A stretch of 64,000 nt of DNA, taken from positions 7,502,001 through 7,566,000 of the forward strand of contig NZ_CP109149.1 of NCBI RefSeq assembly GCF_035920345.1, in the 5' to 3' direction. How positions within the stretch are numbered: position 1 is the stretch's first letter; each line of letters begins with the position of its first letter. The position numbers were made by a program, and so were the translations under genes. This DNA is from Nocardia vinacea (GTDB lineage Bacteria; Actinomycetota; Actinomycetes; Mycobacteriales; Mycobacteriaceae). A model generated the notes under the pieces. It saw only the letters and a program-made list of their open reading frames with translations. It did no database searches and had not been told where the DNA came from. Shown here piece after piece: positions 19,301 to 26,853 of the stretch.

Positions 19301-19820
19301 CACCGGAGCGCAGGGTGCCGTCGACGCCGGAACACATCTGGGGACGGGTCTGGAGACCGGTCTTTCCAGCGGAATCAGCAGTGGCGTCCAGGCAGGCAGT
19401 GGCCTGGAAACCAGCCTCGGCGGTGGTGCGCACGCCGGAACCGGTTTGGCCACAGACCTTTCCACCGGTGGCTCGGCGGATGCGGGCCTCGGCGGCGGAC
19501 TCTCGTCGAGCGTCGACTCCACGGTGCACTCCGGCGCCGCGGCACAGGGCACCGCCAACGGCGCCGCGGATCTGGGCGGTCACGCCGGTTCGACACTGAC
19601 CGGCGGCGCCGCCTCGACCGTCGGGTCCACCGCGAATACCTGGTCGTCGCTGGACGTTTCGAATGCCTTCGGTTCCGGACTCGACAGTTCGGCCGGATCG
19701 CATCTGGACACATCGGTCACCGGACACAGCGAATCCAGCCTCTTCACCGATACTCATGCGGGTACCGATCTGGCCGGACATGCCGGCGGCGATCTCGGCG
19801 GCGACGCCTTCCTGCACTAA
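16395..19820 (+). CDS. iniB: IniB-like Gly/Ala-rich repeat protein
   Basis: The ATG at 16395 follows AGGAG with 9-base spacing and gives the family N-terminus MTPNAILEFILNLLRD, the IniB N-terminal domain. The first 70 or so residues (to SALIAGG) are normal sequence. The remaining roughly 1070 are low-complexity repeats built on Gly-Ala-x-Ala, such as GAGAQAGADLG, DLGGSLSTGLGG and SGLETGLGG. At 1141 residues it is over twice the M. tuberculosis IniB length (about 479). IniB is induced by cell-wall inhibitors such as isoniazid and ethambutol; its function is not settled. No signal peptide is evident. It is the first gene of iniBAC, with 32 bases before iniA. Confidence 0.85.
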   Translation: MTPNAILEFILNLLRDHEAAVGYCANPGQALAAAGLPAVTPEDIAAVAPMVAESALIAGGSQLSAIVAAGGADAGAAASANTAAAVGLGAAADAGVDLGTDIDLGVDLGLGVGTGLDLGAGLNGAIGAGLQAGADLGAGLGSIVGAGADLTAGLGGVIGAGVQAVTGLGGALGGALGTGAQAGADLTTGLEGALGAGAQIGVGLEGALGAGLNGGAQVISGLETGLGGAVGAGADLGAGLSGAIGAGTQLGADLGGALGAGAQAGADLGTSLSTGLNGVVNAGTQVGAGLEAGLGGAVGAGGQVGADLGAGLGGVVDAGAQAATGLGGAVGAGGQLGTNLGAGLNGTIGAGAQAISGLETGLGGAVDAGVDLGGSLGGALDAGAQASTGFSSAIGTAADANADLSTGLTSAVNAGAQAGADLGGSLSTGLGGAVDAGAQASGGLETGLSTGIGGALGGGAQLGSDLGGSLSTGLEGAAGVGAQAGTDLSTGLSGAVGGGAELGTNLGAGLSTGLGGAVDAGAQTGADLGGSLSAGLGGAVDAGAQAGGGLGTGLSTGIGGALDGGAQLGSELGGSVSTGLEGAAGAGAGLGGGLSTGLGGAVGAGAQAGADLGGGLSTGLGGAVDAGAQAGGGLGTGLSTGIGGALDGGAQLGSELGGSVSTGLEGAAGAGAQAGAGLGGGLSTGMNGVVDAGAQATSGIEGAFDAGAHAGGLGGGLDAGLGGVVDAGAGLGGGVSSGASSAIGTGAQVTTGLESSLATGAALGAGAELGGGLSSSLGGALGGGAQVGSDLGDAGAHATSGFSSAIGGAADLGGGLSTGLGGAVGAGTQAGAGLSTGVGAGAQAGADLGGSLASGLSSAVGAGAQAGADLGAGLSSGLNGAAGAGAHAGSELGAGVSGAAGAGAHAGSELGAGLSSGVSGAVGAGTQAGAGLSTGLGGAVDAGGHAATGLETGLSTGVGAATGLGGSVSTGAQGAVDAGTHLGTGLETGLSSGISSGVQAGSGLETSLGGGAHAGTGLATDLSTGGSADAGLGGGLSSSVDSTVHSGAAAQGTANGAADLGGHAGSTLTGGAASTVGSTANTWSSLDVSNAFGSGLDSSAGSHLDTSVTGHSESSLFTDTHAGTDLAGHAGGDLGGDAFLH
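17970..18412 (+). repeat. Recent 252-bp in-frame duplication inside iniB
   Basis: The stretch around 17970-18160 recurs at about 18222-18412 with an offset of 252 bases (84 codons). Long runs are identical or nearly so, including the parts encoding GTGLSTGIGGALDGGAQ and LGSELGGSVSTGLEGAA. Other iniB repeats are much more diverged. The offset keeps the frame, so the duplication lengthened the protein. Confidence 0.8.
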
Positions 19821-19852
19821 GCGGCAGCGGATATTCGTACGAAAGAGGTTCG

Positions 19853-21718
19853 ATGGGGACACCCGCAGTCAATGCTCAACCGCCCGCGGTACCGCTGCTG
19901 ACGGTATTGGGTGAAACCATCGCCGCGGCGCGCGCCGCGGGTCGCAATGATCTGGTCGGTCGCCTGGAAATGGCGGCCGACCGGGTCCGCGATCCGCGGC
20001 GCCGCATCGTGATCGTCGGACAACTCGGTCAGGGCAAGAGTTGTTTCGTCAATGCCCTGTTGAATCTGGAGATCTGTCCGGTCGGCGATGACGCGACCAC
20101 CGCTGTCCCGACCTTGCTCGCCCACGGTCCCGAACCATATGCCGAACTGGTGCTCGCCGGTCCGAGCGGAACCGAGGAGGCACGAGTTCCATTGCCGGTC
20201 GACGAGATCGGCATGATCAACGTCCGCACACCGCAGGCACATGGCCGACGAGTGCTGCGCATCGAGATCCAGCTCCCGAATCCGCTGCTGGCCGACGGCA
20301 TCGTCCTGGTGGACACACCGGGCGTCGGCGGCCACGGAAGTGGTTATGCGGCAGGCGTACTCGGCCTGGTCGCGACCGCCGACGCGGTCCTGGTGCTCTC
20401 GGATGCCTCCACCGAACTCACCGAACCGGAACTGGCCTTCCTCCGGCAGGTCCGCGAACTGTGCCCGACCACCGCACTGCTGCTCACCAAGCTCGATCTG
20501 TATCCGCATTGGCGTCAGGTGCATCAGGCCGACGAAGGCCATCTGAGCCGAGCGCGAGTCGAGGTGCCGATCATCCCGGTTTCCGCGGTATTGCGCAGGC
20601 ACGCGATGCTGCTGCAGGACGAGCAGCTGGGCGCCGAATCCGGCTTCGGTGTGCTGTATCAGTTCCTCCGCGAACAGGTCGTGGCTCGCGACCAAGCCGC
20701 GACCCTGCTCGCGGTGTCCCACGATATCCAGTCCGCCGCAGAGCATTTGGCGCTCGCACTCGGCAGTGAACTGGTCGCCCTGCGCGATCCCCGCCAGGGC
20801 GCGATGGCGGTCCGCGAGCTGCAAATTGCGAAGACCACCGCCGAGGATCTGCACCGGCGCACCTCGGCCTGGCAGCTGACCCTCTCCGACGGCATCACCG
20901 ATCTGGCCGGCGATGTCGATCACGATCTGCGCGAACGCCTGCGCGAGATCGCCCGAACCGGTGAGGAATGGATCGATAAACACGATCCGGGCCGCCATTG
21001 GGAACGGATTGCCGAATGGCTCACCGGCGATATCGACACCGCCCTCGGCGACAACCTGCTCTGGACGCACACCCGCGCGGTGGAACTCGCCGAGCGGGTC
21101 GCTGAGCACTTCACCGAGATCGGCATGGTCGAACTGCCCGATGTCAGCTCCGGCCTGCACACCGAGGACAGCCGCGCCGGCGGGGGCACCCTCGCCGATC
21201 TGGAGCCTGATATCGGCTTCGGCAGCAAAATTCTGGTCGGCATGCGGGGCTCCTACGGCGGCGTGCTGATGGTCGGGCTCGCGACCACCTTCGCCGGGCT
21301 GGCGATGCTCAATCCGATCTCCATCGGCGCCGGTGTCCTGGTGGGCGGCAAGGCTTTCCGCGATGACAAGCAGGCCAGGCTGGCCCGGCGCCGCAACGAG
21401 GCCAAGGTCGCCATCCGGCGCTTCATCGATGACGTCGCCTTCCAGGCGGGCAAGGAATCCAAGGACCGCCTGCACCGCATCCATCGGGCGTTGCGCGATC
21501 ACTACACCGGCGTCGCCGAACGCAGCCTGCGCTCCATCGACGATTCGCTGCGGGCCGCGCAGGAGGCGGCGAATATGGAGACGGCTCGCCGGACCGAGCG
21601 CTGCGCGGTGCTCGACCGGCAGCTGCACATGGTCGCCGAGCTGCGACGCTATGCGGATGCTATGCAACCTGCCATCGCCGCGCCGCGGAAAGGGGCCGCC
21701 GGTACGGTAACCCCGTGA
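19853..21718 (+). CDS. iniA: IniA-like dynamin-family GTPase
   Basis: The 621-residue protein is a bacterial dynamin-like GTPase. G1 is GQLGQGKS at residues 56-63, G3 is DTPG in VDTPGVGGHGSG, and G4 is TKLD in LLLTKLDLYPHW. Long helices form the stalk, and a hydrophobic segment GGVLMVGLATTFAGLAMLNP near residue 470 fits the membrane-inserting tip. M. tuberculosis IniA is a membrane-fission GTPase and is needed for efflux-like drug tolerance after induction. The gene follows iniB by 32 bases with its own AGAGG site. The stop overlaps the GTG of iniC (GTGA). It probably repairs or remodels the plasma membrane under cell-wall damage. Confidence 0.88.
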   Translation: MGTPAVNAQPPAVPLLTVLGETIAAARAAGRNDLVGRLEMAADRVRDPRRRIVIVGQLGQGKSCFVNALLNLEICPVGDDATTAVPTLLAHGPEPYAELVLAGPSGTEEARVPLPVDEIGMINVRTPQAHGRRVLRIEIQLPNPLLADGIVLVDTPGVGGHGSGYAAGVLGLVATADAVLVLSDASTELTEPELAFLRQVRELCPTTALLLTKLDLYPHWRQVHQADEGHLSRARVEVPIIPVSAVLRRHAMLLQDEQLGAESGFGVLYQFLREQVVARDQAATLLAVSHDIQSAAEHLALALGSELVALRDPRQGAMAVRELQIAKTTAEDLHRRTSAWQLTLSDGITDLAGDVDHDLRERLREIARTGEEWIDKHDPGRHWERIAEWLTGDIDTALGDNLLWTHTRAVELAERVAEHFTEIGMVELPDVSSGLHTEDSRAGGGTLADLEPDIGFGSKILVGMRGSYGGVLMVGLATTFAGLAMLNPISIGAGVLVGGKAFRDDKQARLARRRNEAKVAIRRFIDDVAFQAGKESKDRLHRIHRALRDHYTGVAERSLRSIDDSLRAAQEAANMETARRTERCAVLDRQLHMVAELRRYADAMQPAIAAPRKGAAGTVTP

Positions 21719-23277
21719 GAAGAGACGTGACCCGGCATGATGCTCGGCGGGCGCCCGGCATTGTCGCCGAGGCGCATCAGCTGGTCGCCGCGGCCAGGCA
21801 GGCATTTCCCCGCGAGCCGCGACCGCGTGCGCTGCTGGCCGACTGTGCCCGCCGCCTGGATCAACCGCTGCGGGTGGCGCTGGCGGGTTCCTTGAAGGCG
21901 GGCAAGTCGACTCTGCTCAACTCCCTGGTCGGCCAGGACATCGCCCCGACCGATGCGACCGAATGCACGCGCGTGGTCACCTGGTACCGCAACGGCTCGA
22001 CCCCGAGCGTCACGGCCTACGCATCGGACGGCTCGACGGCGAATGTGGTGGTGCGCCGCGGCAGCGGCACGCACGGGCTCACCTTCGATCTGGAACGACT
22101 GAACTGGAATGCGCCGGGCCCGCGCGAGGTCGACCACCTCGAGGTCGAGTGGCCCGCCGCCGCACTGGCGAATACCACCATCATCGATACCCCGGGCACA
22201 TCGTCGCTGTCGCGGGAGGTGTCGTTGCGGACCGCGCGACTGCTCACGCCCGGTGACGCCGACGGCGACCGTGGCATGGCGGCCGTATCTATTCCGGGCG
22301 CGGACGCCGTGGTCTATCTGCTGCGTCGGCTCGACGACGCCGATGTCCGGTTCCTCGAACAGGTCGGTGCTGGAACCGCTGGTGCACAGGGTATTTCGGG
22401 TCCGCTGGGTGTTATCGGAGTGGTCTCGCGTGCCGACGAGATCGGGGCGGGCCGAATCGACGCACTGCACTCGGCTCGTGATGTCGCGACACGTTTCGCG
22501 GGCGAGTTGGAGCGAACGGGACTGTGCCAGGCCGTAATTCCGGTCGCCGGCCTGCTCGCCTTCGCCGCGGCGACCCTGCGTCAGCAGGAATTCACCGCCT
22601 TCGAGGCGCTGGCCCGGGTCCCGGTCGACGAGCTGGCCGCCGCACTGCTCTCGGCAGATCGCTTCGCCCGCCCCGATATTCCGCTCCCGGTCCCGGCCGA
22701 ACTCCGTGCCCAGCTAGCGGCCCGTTTCGGCCTGTTCGGAATTCGCATGGCGGTCACGCTGATCCGCCTCGGTGTGCGCGACTCCGCCACGCTGGCAGCG
22801 GAATTGACCAACCGCAGCGGTGTGGACGAACTCCGCTCGGTACTCGACGTCCAATTCGGCCAGCGCGCCGACCAACTCAAGGCGCACTCGGCCCTCACCG
22901 CCTTGGCCCGCGTCCTCACCGCATACCCCGGTACCTCCGCCGACCAGCTGCTGCCCCGAGTCCGCACCCTGCTCGCCGACGTGCACGGTTTCGCCGAACT
23001 CCGCCTCCTCGGTCGCCTGCGCACCGATGAATTAGCCCTTCCCGCACCGGATCTCGCCGAATTACACCGCCTGATCGGCGGCTCCGGCGTCGCCCCGCAC
23101 CTACGCCTCGGCCTGCCTTTCGGTACCGACTCCGCCATACAGCGCGCCGAGGCCATGGCCGCCGTGCGCAAATGGCGTGCCCGCGCCCGCCACCCCCTGG
23201 CCGACCAGTTCACGACCACTGCCTGCCTCACCGCAGCTCGCAGCGCCGAAGGCACCCTCAGCCTGCTGCCGGAGTAA
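21715..23277 (+). CDS. iniC: IniC-like dynamin-family GTPase
   Basis: The 520-residue protein has G1 GSLKAGKS (residues 58-65), G3 DTPGTS and a G4-like RADE in VSRADEIGAG, followed by a helical C-terminal half. It is the partner of IniA and probably hetero-oligomerises with it. It lacks the long hydrophobic tip seen in IniA, so it may bind membrane through its partner. The GTG start overlaps the IniA stop by 4 bases; a second GTG lies 12 bases downstream. It is the last gene of the iniBAC operon, followed by GC-rich hairpins. Confidence 0.85.
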   Translation: MRRDVTRHDARRAPGIVAEAHQLVAAARQAFPREPRPRALLADCARRLDQPLRVALAGSLKAGKSTLLNSLVGQDIAPTDATECTRVVTWYRNGSTPSVTAYASDGSTANVVVRRGSGTHGLTFDLERLNWNAPGPREVDHLEVEWPAAALANTTIIDTPGTSSLSREVSLRTARLLTPGDADGDRGMAAVSIPGADAVVYLLRRLDDADVRFLEQVGAGTAGAQGISGPLGVIGVVSRADEIGAGRIDALHSARDVATRFAGELERTGLCQAVIPVAGLLAFAAATLRQQEFTAFEALARVPVDELAAALLSADRFARPDIPLPVPAELRAQLAARFGLFGIRMAVTLIRLGVRDSATLAAELTNRSGVDELRSVLDVQFGQRADQLKAHSALTALARVLTAYPGTSADQLLPRVRTLLADVHGFAELRLLGRLRTDELALPAPDLAELHRLIGGSGVAPHLRLGLPFGTDSAIQRAEAMAAVRKWRARARHPLADQFTTTACLTAARSAEGTLSLLPE

Positions 23278-23333
23278 TTCTGCGATCAGCCTCGATCTGC
23301 GCGCGATTGCGCGGGTAGCGGATCGGCGGCGGT

Positions 23334-23376
23334 GCCGCACACCCGTCGGTGCGGCCGCACACCTGGGGTGCGCGGC
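23334..23376. terminator. Possible terminator region after iniC
   Basis: Two successive hairpins, GCCGCAC-N8-GTGCGGC (23334-23355) and an imperfect GCCGCACACC/GGTGCGCGGC (23353-23376), lie within 100 bases of the iniC stop. Neither is followed by a T run, so termination is plausible but not proven. Confidence 0.4.
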
Positions 23377-23412
23377 TGTGACAGTGGGCCCGCTGGGATG
23401 GGTGTGTGCGGG

Positions 23413-23580
23413 TCAGCCGGTGATTCGGCGTAGGGCGTCGGCCAACTCCTTGCCCGACGGCGCGTGGTCCGGATCGATCAAACCTGGGCGGCCAACCCCG
23501 TCAGCAGTGCCTGATAGAGCGACCCGATGGCGCGCCCGCCTTCGGTATACGCGGCGTAGGTTCGGTCGCGGGTGTGGACC
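23413..23580 (-). pseudogene. Frameshifted C-terminal gene remnant
   Basis: On the minus strand about 30 codons read RTYAAYTEGGRAIGSLYQAL and on to LAAQ, then hit a stop. One base out of frame the sequence continues as GLIDPDHAPSGKELADALRR to a stop at 23413. Restoring one G in CAGGTTTG joins the two into one coherent protein-like C-terminus. The 5' part is missing upstream of about 23580, where the HhH gene promoter begins. The family is not recognised. It looks like decayed debris of a larger gene. Confidence 0.45.
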
Positions 23581-23625
23581 CGCGACCCCTGGGTACGCCC
23601 CGGATATCGAACCCAGGAGTATGCG

Positions 23626-24267
23626 ATGACTCAAAAAGATTTGGTGAAGGCTTTGCTGGACCGGGCGGGCAGCGGCTATGCGGCCGAGGCCGGTATCACG
23701 CTGGCCGATAAACCCGCTCCGCTGTTCCAACTCCTCATGCTCGCCGAATTGCTCAGCACCCGTATCTCCGCCGATATCGCGGTCGCCGCGGCCAAGGAAC
23801 TGGTGCGCACCGGATATCGCACCCCGGACCGGGTCGCGGACGCCGATTGGCAAGAACTCGTCGACGCACTCGGTCGTGCCCATTACAAGCGCTATGACGA
23901 AAGTACGGCGTCGCGGCTGGGTGCCAACGCGTCTCGCGTGCTGGATCGCTACAACGGCGACCTGCGCAAACTCGCCGATGAAGCCGAGCACGACCCGTCT
24001 CGTGCGGCCGAACTACTGCAACAGTTCCAGGGCATCGGCCCGACCGGCAGCGATATCTTCCTGCGCGAGGTCCAGGATGTTTGGACCTGGGTCCGACCGC
24101 ATTTCGACGAACGCGCGCTGCGCGGCGCCGAACGCGTCCGACTTCCGGCCGATCCGGATCGCTTGGCCGAGCTGGCCCCGGAAAACCACACCGCCGACCT
24201 GGCCGCCGCATTGGTCCGGGTCACACTGGACCGCGAGATCGCCGATCAGGTGCTCGCTACTACCTGA
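23626..24267 (+). CDS. Small helix-hairpin-helix endonuclease/glycosylase-like protein
   Basis: ATG 23626 is preceded by AGGAG at 6-base spacing and gives 213 residues starting MTQKDLVKALLDRAGSGYAAE. The C-terminal half holds a helix-hairpin-helix-like turn (FQGIGPTGSDIFLREVQDVW) like that of the endonuclease III/HhH-GPD superfamily. The catalytic Lys and the 4Fe-4S cysteines of true EndoIII are not evident. It could bind or process damaged DNA, but activity cannot be asserted. The gene is apparently single; the next gene is convergent only three bases away. Confidence 0.6.
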   Translation: MTQKDLVKALLDRAGSGYAAEAGITLADKPAPLFQLLMLAELLSTRISADIAVAAAKELVRTGYRTPDRVADADWQELVDALGRAHYKRYDESTASRLGANASRVLDRYNGDLRKLADEAEHDPSRAAELLQQFQGIGPTGSDIFLREVQDVWTWVRPHFDERALRGAERVRLPADPDRLAELAPENHTADLAAALVRVTLDREIADQVLATT

Positions 24268-24270
24268 GGA

Positions 24271-24543
24271 TCAGGTGATCTGCACCTGTACCCGCAGACC
24301 GGCCGCGGCGATCATATTGACCAGCGCGTCCAGGCTGAACAGCTGCGTTCGGCCGCCGAGCAGATCGGAGATCCGCGCGGCGGTCACACCTAGGTGCTCG
24401 GCGGCGGCCTCCGGACTCCAACCCTTGGCGGCGATCCGGTCGGTCAGTTCGAATATCAACTGCGACCGCAGCCGCATATTCTCGACGTCGCCGCGGATGT
24501 CATCGATCGCATCCCACACGATGTCGAAGATCTTCTCGGCCAT
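24271..24543 (-). CDS. XRE/HigA-like helix-turn-helix protein (orphan antitoxin?)
   Basis: The 90-residue protein starts MAEKIFDIVWDAIDDIRGD and has a Cro/XRE helix-turn-helix in GWSPEAAAEHLGVTAARISD followed by LLGGRTQLFSLDALVNM. This is the fold of HigA-type antitoxins and of small stand-alone regulators. The ATG (24543) has a GAAGG site inside the preceding TAA-terminated frame. That upstream frame reads only about 20 protein-like codons (LVHQQRTYVLEQLEKVG, stop 24546) before running into DNA opposite the Nudix gene. An intact toxin gene is therefore absent. It may be a solo regulator or the survivor of a broken toxin-antitoxin pair. Confidence 0.65.
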   Translation of the reverse strand: MAEKIFDIVWDAIDDIRGDVENMRLRSQLIFELTDRIAAKGWSPEAAAEHLGVTAARISDLLGGRTQLFSLDALVNMIAAAGLRVQVQIT

Positions 24544-24699
24544 GCTTAGCCCACCTTCTCGAGCTGTTCGAGGACGTATGTGCGCTGCTGGTGTACAAGT
24601 GGAGAGACCGTGCCCATCGTCGCAGCAGGCGCGGCCAAACGGCGGCAACTCCGCCGAACCCGCGTATTTCCGGACCCGGCGAAGGAAGGTCGTGAGGTG

Positions 24700-25218
24700 A
24701 TGTCGGACCGTGACGCGAAACCGTTCGCCCAGGTGGGACTGGCTGCCGGAGCTTTGTTCGTGCGCGGCGAGGACGTGCTGCTGGTCCATTCGGTCGATCG
24801 GGGCTGTTGGGACATTCCGGGCGGCATTGTCGGGCCCGGCGAATCGCCCGCAGCGGCCTGTCGCCGTGCGATCGGCGAAGAGCTCGGCCTCGACCGCCCG
24901 CCGCAGCGACTGCTCGTGCACGACTGGACGCGCAAACCGGCCGGCGACGAGATCCGCTACATCTTCGACTGCGGCGAACTCGGCGACGAATCGGCCATCC
25001 AACTGCGGGAAAGTGAAGACCGCTGGCAGTTGGTCCGCGTCGATACCGTGGACACCCTCGTCGGACCCGAGTCGGCCCGCCGCATCTGGCAGGGTTTCCG
25101 TGCCCGCATGGAGGGCCATGCCGTCTACCTCGAACATGGCGAACCCGCGCTCAGGTACCCGGATACCGCGCCCTCATGGCTCGATCGGCAGCCCGACCGC
25201 GACCGGCACCTCGGCTGA
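24700..25218 (+). CDS. Nudix hydrolase with altered Nudix box
   Basis: The ATG at 24700 follows GAAGGAAGGT and gives 172 residues. The Nudix helix is GGIVGPGESPAAACRRAIGE followed by ELGL. The consensus GX5EX7REUXEEXGU is met except that the first Glu of REUXEE is Ala (R-A-I-G-E-E). The remaining two metal-binding Glu are present. The substrate is probably a nucleoside diphosphate derivative but cannot be named. The stop lies four bases from the convergent dehydrogenase gene. Confidence 0.8.
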   Translation: MSDRDAKPFAQVGLAAGALFVRGEDVLLVHSVDRGCWDIPGGIVGPGESPAAACRRAIGEELGLDRPPQRLLVHDWTRKPAGDEIRYIFDCGELGDESAIQLRESEDRWQLVRVDTVDTLVGPESARRIWQGFRARMEGHAVYLEHGEPALRYPDTAPSWLDRQPDRDRHLG

Positions 25219-25221
25219 GCG

Positions 25222-26382
25222 TCAGGGCGTCGTTGCAGTACTGGCCGGGTCGATCAGGATCTTCGCGTGCTGTTCCGGATCGGCCAACGCGGAGAACGCA
25301 TTGTCGATACCGTCCAGCCCGACGGTACCGGTGATCAAGCGAGCCGGGTCGACCTTGCCGTCGGCGATCATGTGCAGTGTGTCGCGGAATTCTCCCGGGT
25401 CGTAGCCGAAGGCGAAGCGAAGTTCGATTTCCTTATTGATGGCCATCGCCGGTTGGAAGCGGTCGGTCTCCATACAGACGCCGACCACGACCACGCGCGA
25501 CAGCGGCGGCGCGGCCGCGATGATCTGATCGATAATGCCCGGCACGCCAACGCATTCGAAAATGACCGGACCTGCCGGGCCCGCATTGAGCGAGTGCGCC
25601 AGCCGGAAGACATACCACCACGGCAGATTCGGGACCCGGCGCAGGCGTTCCATGGTGTCGAAACCGAGGCTGAGAATGTCGGTGACGCCATTGATCCGCC
25701 CGCGCTTCGGCGCTGCCTCCCACGGTGATTCGGTCGCGGGATCGACGACGATATCGGCACCGCAGCCGACCGCGAGTTCGCGGCGGCGCGGTGAGAAGTC
25801 ACTGGCGACAATTGTGCGTACGCCCGCCGCCTTCAACATGCTGATGACGGCCAAACCAATAGGGCCGCAGCCGATTACGAATGCCGTCTGGCCCTTGCCG
25901 ACCCGCCCCTTGCGTACCGCGTGCCAGGCGACGGCCATCGGTTCGGTCAGTGCGGCATGTTCGGCCGAAAGCCCATTCGGGATAGGCATTGTCATGGATT
26001 CCTGCACAACCACCTGCTCGGCATAGGCGCCGGGCGCGGCCGTGGATAGCCCGGTCAGCTGGGGTGCGCCGTCGTGGCGCACGATCGGTAGGGCCACCAC
26101 CGGCGTACCCGCCCGCCAGCGTTTGCGGCAGCCAGGTCCGTAATCGACTATCTCGCCGCTGAATTCGTGTCCGAGCACCACGCTCTGATCCGACCGCATG
26201 AATTGGTCGTATCCGGTGCGTGTGGCCAGCTCGGCCATTTCGTCGGCATGGGTGCGGGCGTGCAGATCGGACCCGCAGATGCCGCATCGCGACACGTTGA
26301 TCAGCACCTGCCCGCGCCCGGGCGCCGGTGTCGGCAACTCCTCCACCGAGAATTTGGTATTGGTGACGACGGCGGCCCTCAT
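25222..26382 (-). CDS. Zinc-dependent alcohol/polyol dehydrogenase (MDR family)
   Basis: The start at 26382 has a GAGGAG site 6 bases upstream and gives 386 residues (MRAAVVTNTKFSVEELPTPA). Catalytic-zinc ligands are visible in CGICGSDLHA and GHEFSGEIV. The NAD(P)-binding Rossmann motif is FVIGCGPIGLAVI. The structural-zinc four-Cys loop seen in classical ADHs is not present, and an insert near residue 50 (HADEMAELATRTGYD) is longer than usual. It oxidises an alcohol, or reduces an aldehyde or ketone, of unknown identity. No operon partner is visible. Confidence 0.8.
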   Translation of the reverse strand: MRAAVVTNTKFSVEELPTPAPGRGQVLINVSRCGICGSDLHARTHADEMAELATRTGYDQFMRSDQSVVLGHEFSGEIVDYGPGCRKRWRAGTPVVALPIVRHDGAPQLTGLSTAAPGAYAEQVVVQESMTMPIPNGLSAEHAALTEPMAVAWHAVRKGRVGKGQTAFVIGCGPIGLAVISMLKAAGVRTIVASDFSPRRRELAVGCGADIVVDPATESPWEAAPKRGRINGVTDILSLGFDTMERLRRVPNLPWWYVFRLAHSLNAGPAGPVIFECVGVPGIIDQIIAAAPPLSRVVVVGVCMETDRFQPAMAINKEIELRFAFGYDPGEFRDTLHMIADGKVDPARLITGTVGLDGIDNAFSALADPEQHAKILIDPASTATTP

Positions 26383-26555
26383 AGACGACTCCTCGGATCG
26401 GCGGCGGCGAAAGCCTCCCCTCTGCCGCCACCCTACTGCCGCGCTAGTCGGGCACAGCGGAAATCGAATGACCACCACAACCCCATCATTCGACGACATC
26501 GGCCGTCGATGAGAATGGCGGTTCCCGCATCGAGCCGGGAACCGCCGTCTCGATC

Positions 26556-26852
26556 CTACTGACGCTCCAGCGTCGGAATGACCACGTCGTTCAGGTACTC
26601 CTCGATACCGCGTCCGCCGCGCTTGGCCTCGTGCACAGTGACGTGCTGGTCGGCCGCCTTCTGCTTCAGTGCCGCACGCGAATCGGGTTCCACCCCGCCG
26701 CCGATGATCAGATCGGTGATCTCGCCGGTATCGAGTACGCGCAACGCTTCGGCGTCGGCGATGGTGCCCACGGCCGCAAAACCATTGGCGCGCAACAACT
26801 TGGTCGCGGTGTCCACAATCTCCGGGCCACGGCCGATAGCAAGTACTTTCAT
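26556..26852 (-). CDS. Small conserved protein with receiver-like fold
   Basis: The 98-residue protein begins MKVLAIGRGPEIVDTATKLL after an AGGAG site. Its alternating hydrophobic strands (VLAIG, DLIIGGG) and helices suggest a small alpha/beta domain like a truncated response-regulator receiver or flavodoxin core, but no phosphoacceptor motif is evident. The gene begins one base after the stop of the MFS transporter, so it is the second gene of that operon. It may be an accessory factor for the exporter; function unknown. Confidence 0.6.
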   Translation of the reverse strand: MKVLAIGRGPEIVDTATKLLRANGFAAVGTIADAEALRVLDTGEITDLIIGGGVEPDSRAALKQKAADQHVTVHEAKRGGRGIEEYLNDVVIPTLERQ

Positions 26853-26853
26853 C

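Noticed and set aside
16600..19800. Regularly spaced repeats resembling a CRISPR array
   Set aside because: The repeats are in-frame coding repeats of Gly/Ala with no constant direct repeat and unique spacer pattern, and no cas gene is nearby.
16575..19862. A 1095-codon open frame antisense to iniB
   Set aside because: It is the complement of the Gly/Ala repeats; the sense frame has a family N-terminus, ribosome site and operon position.
19817..21805. A 662-codon leftward frame opposite iniA
   Set aside because: The GTPase motifs are all in the rightward frame.
24546..24935. A 129-codon leftward frame before the HTH gene as a complete toxin
   Set aside because: Most of it is antisense to the Nudix gene and is Ser/Pro/Arg-rich; only the last 20 or so codons look protein-like.
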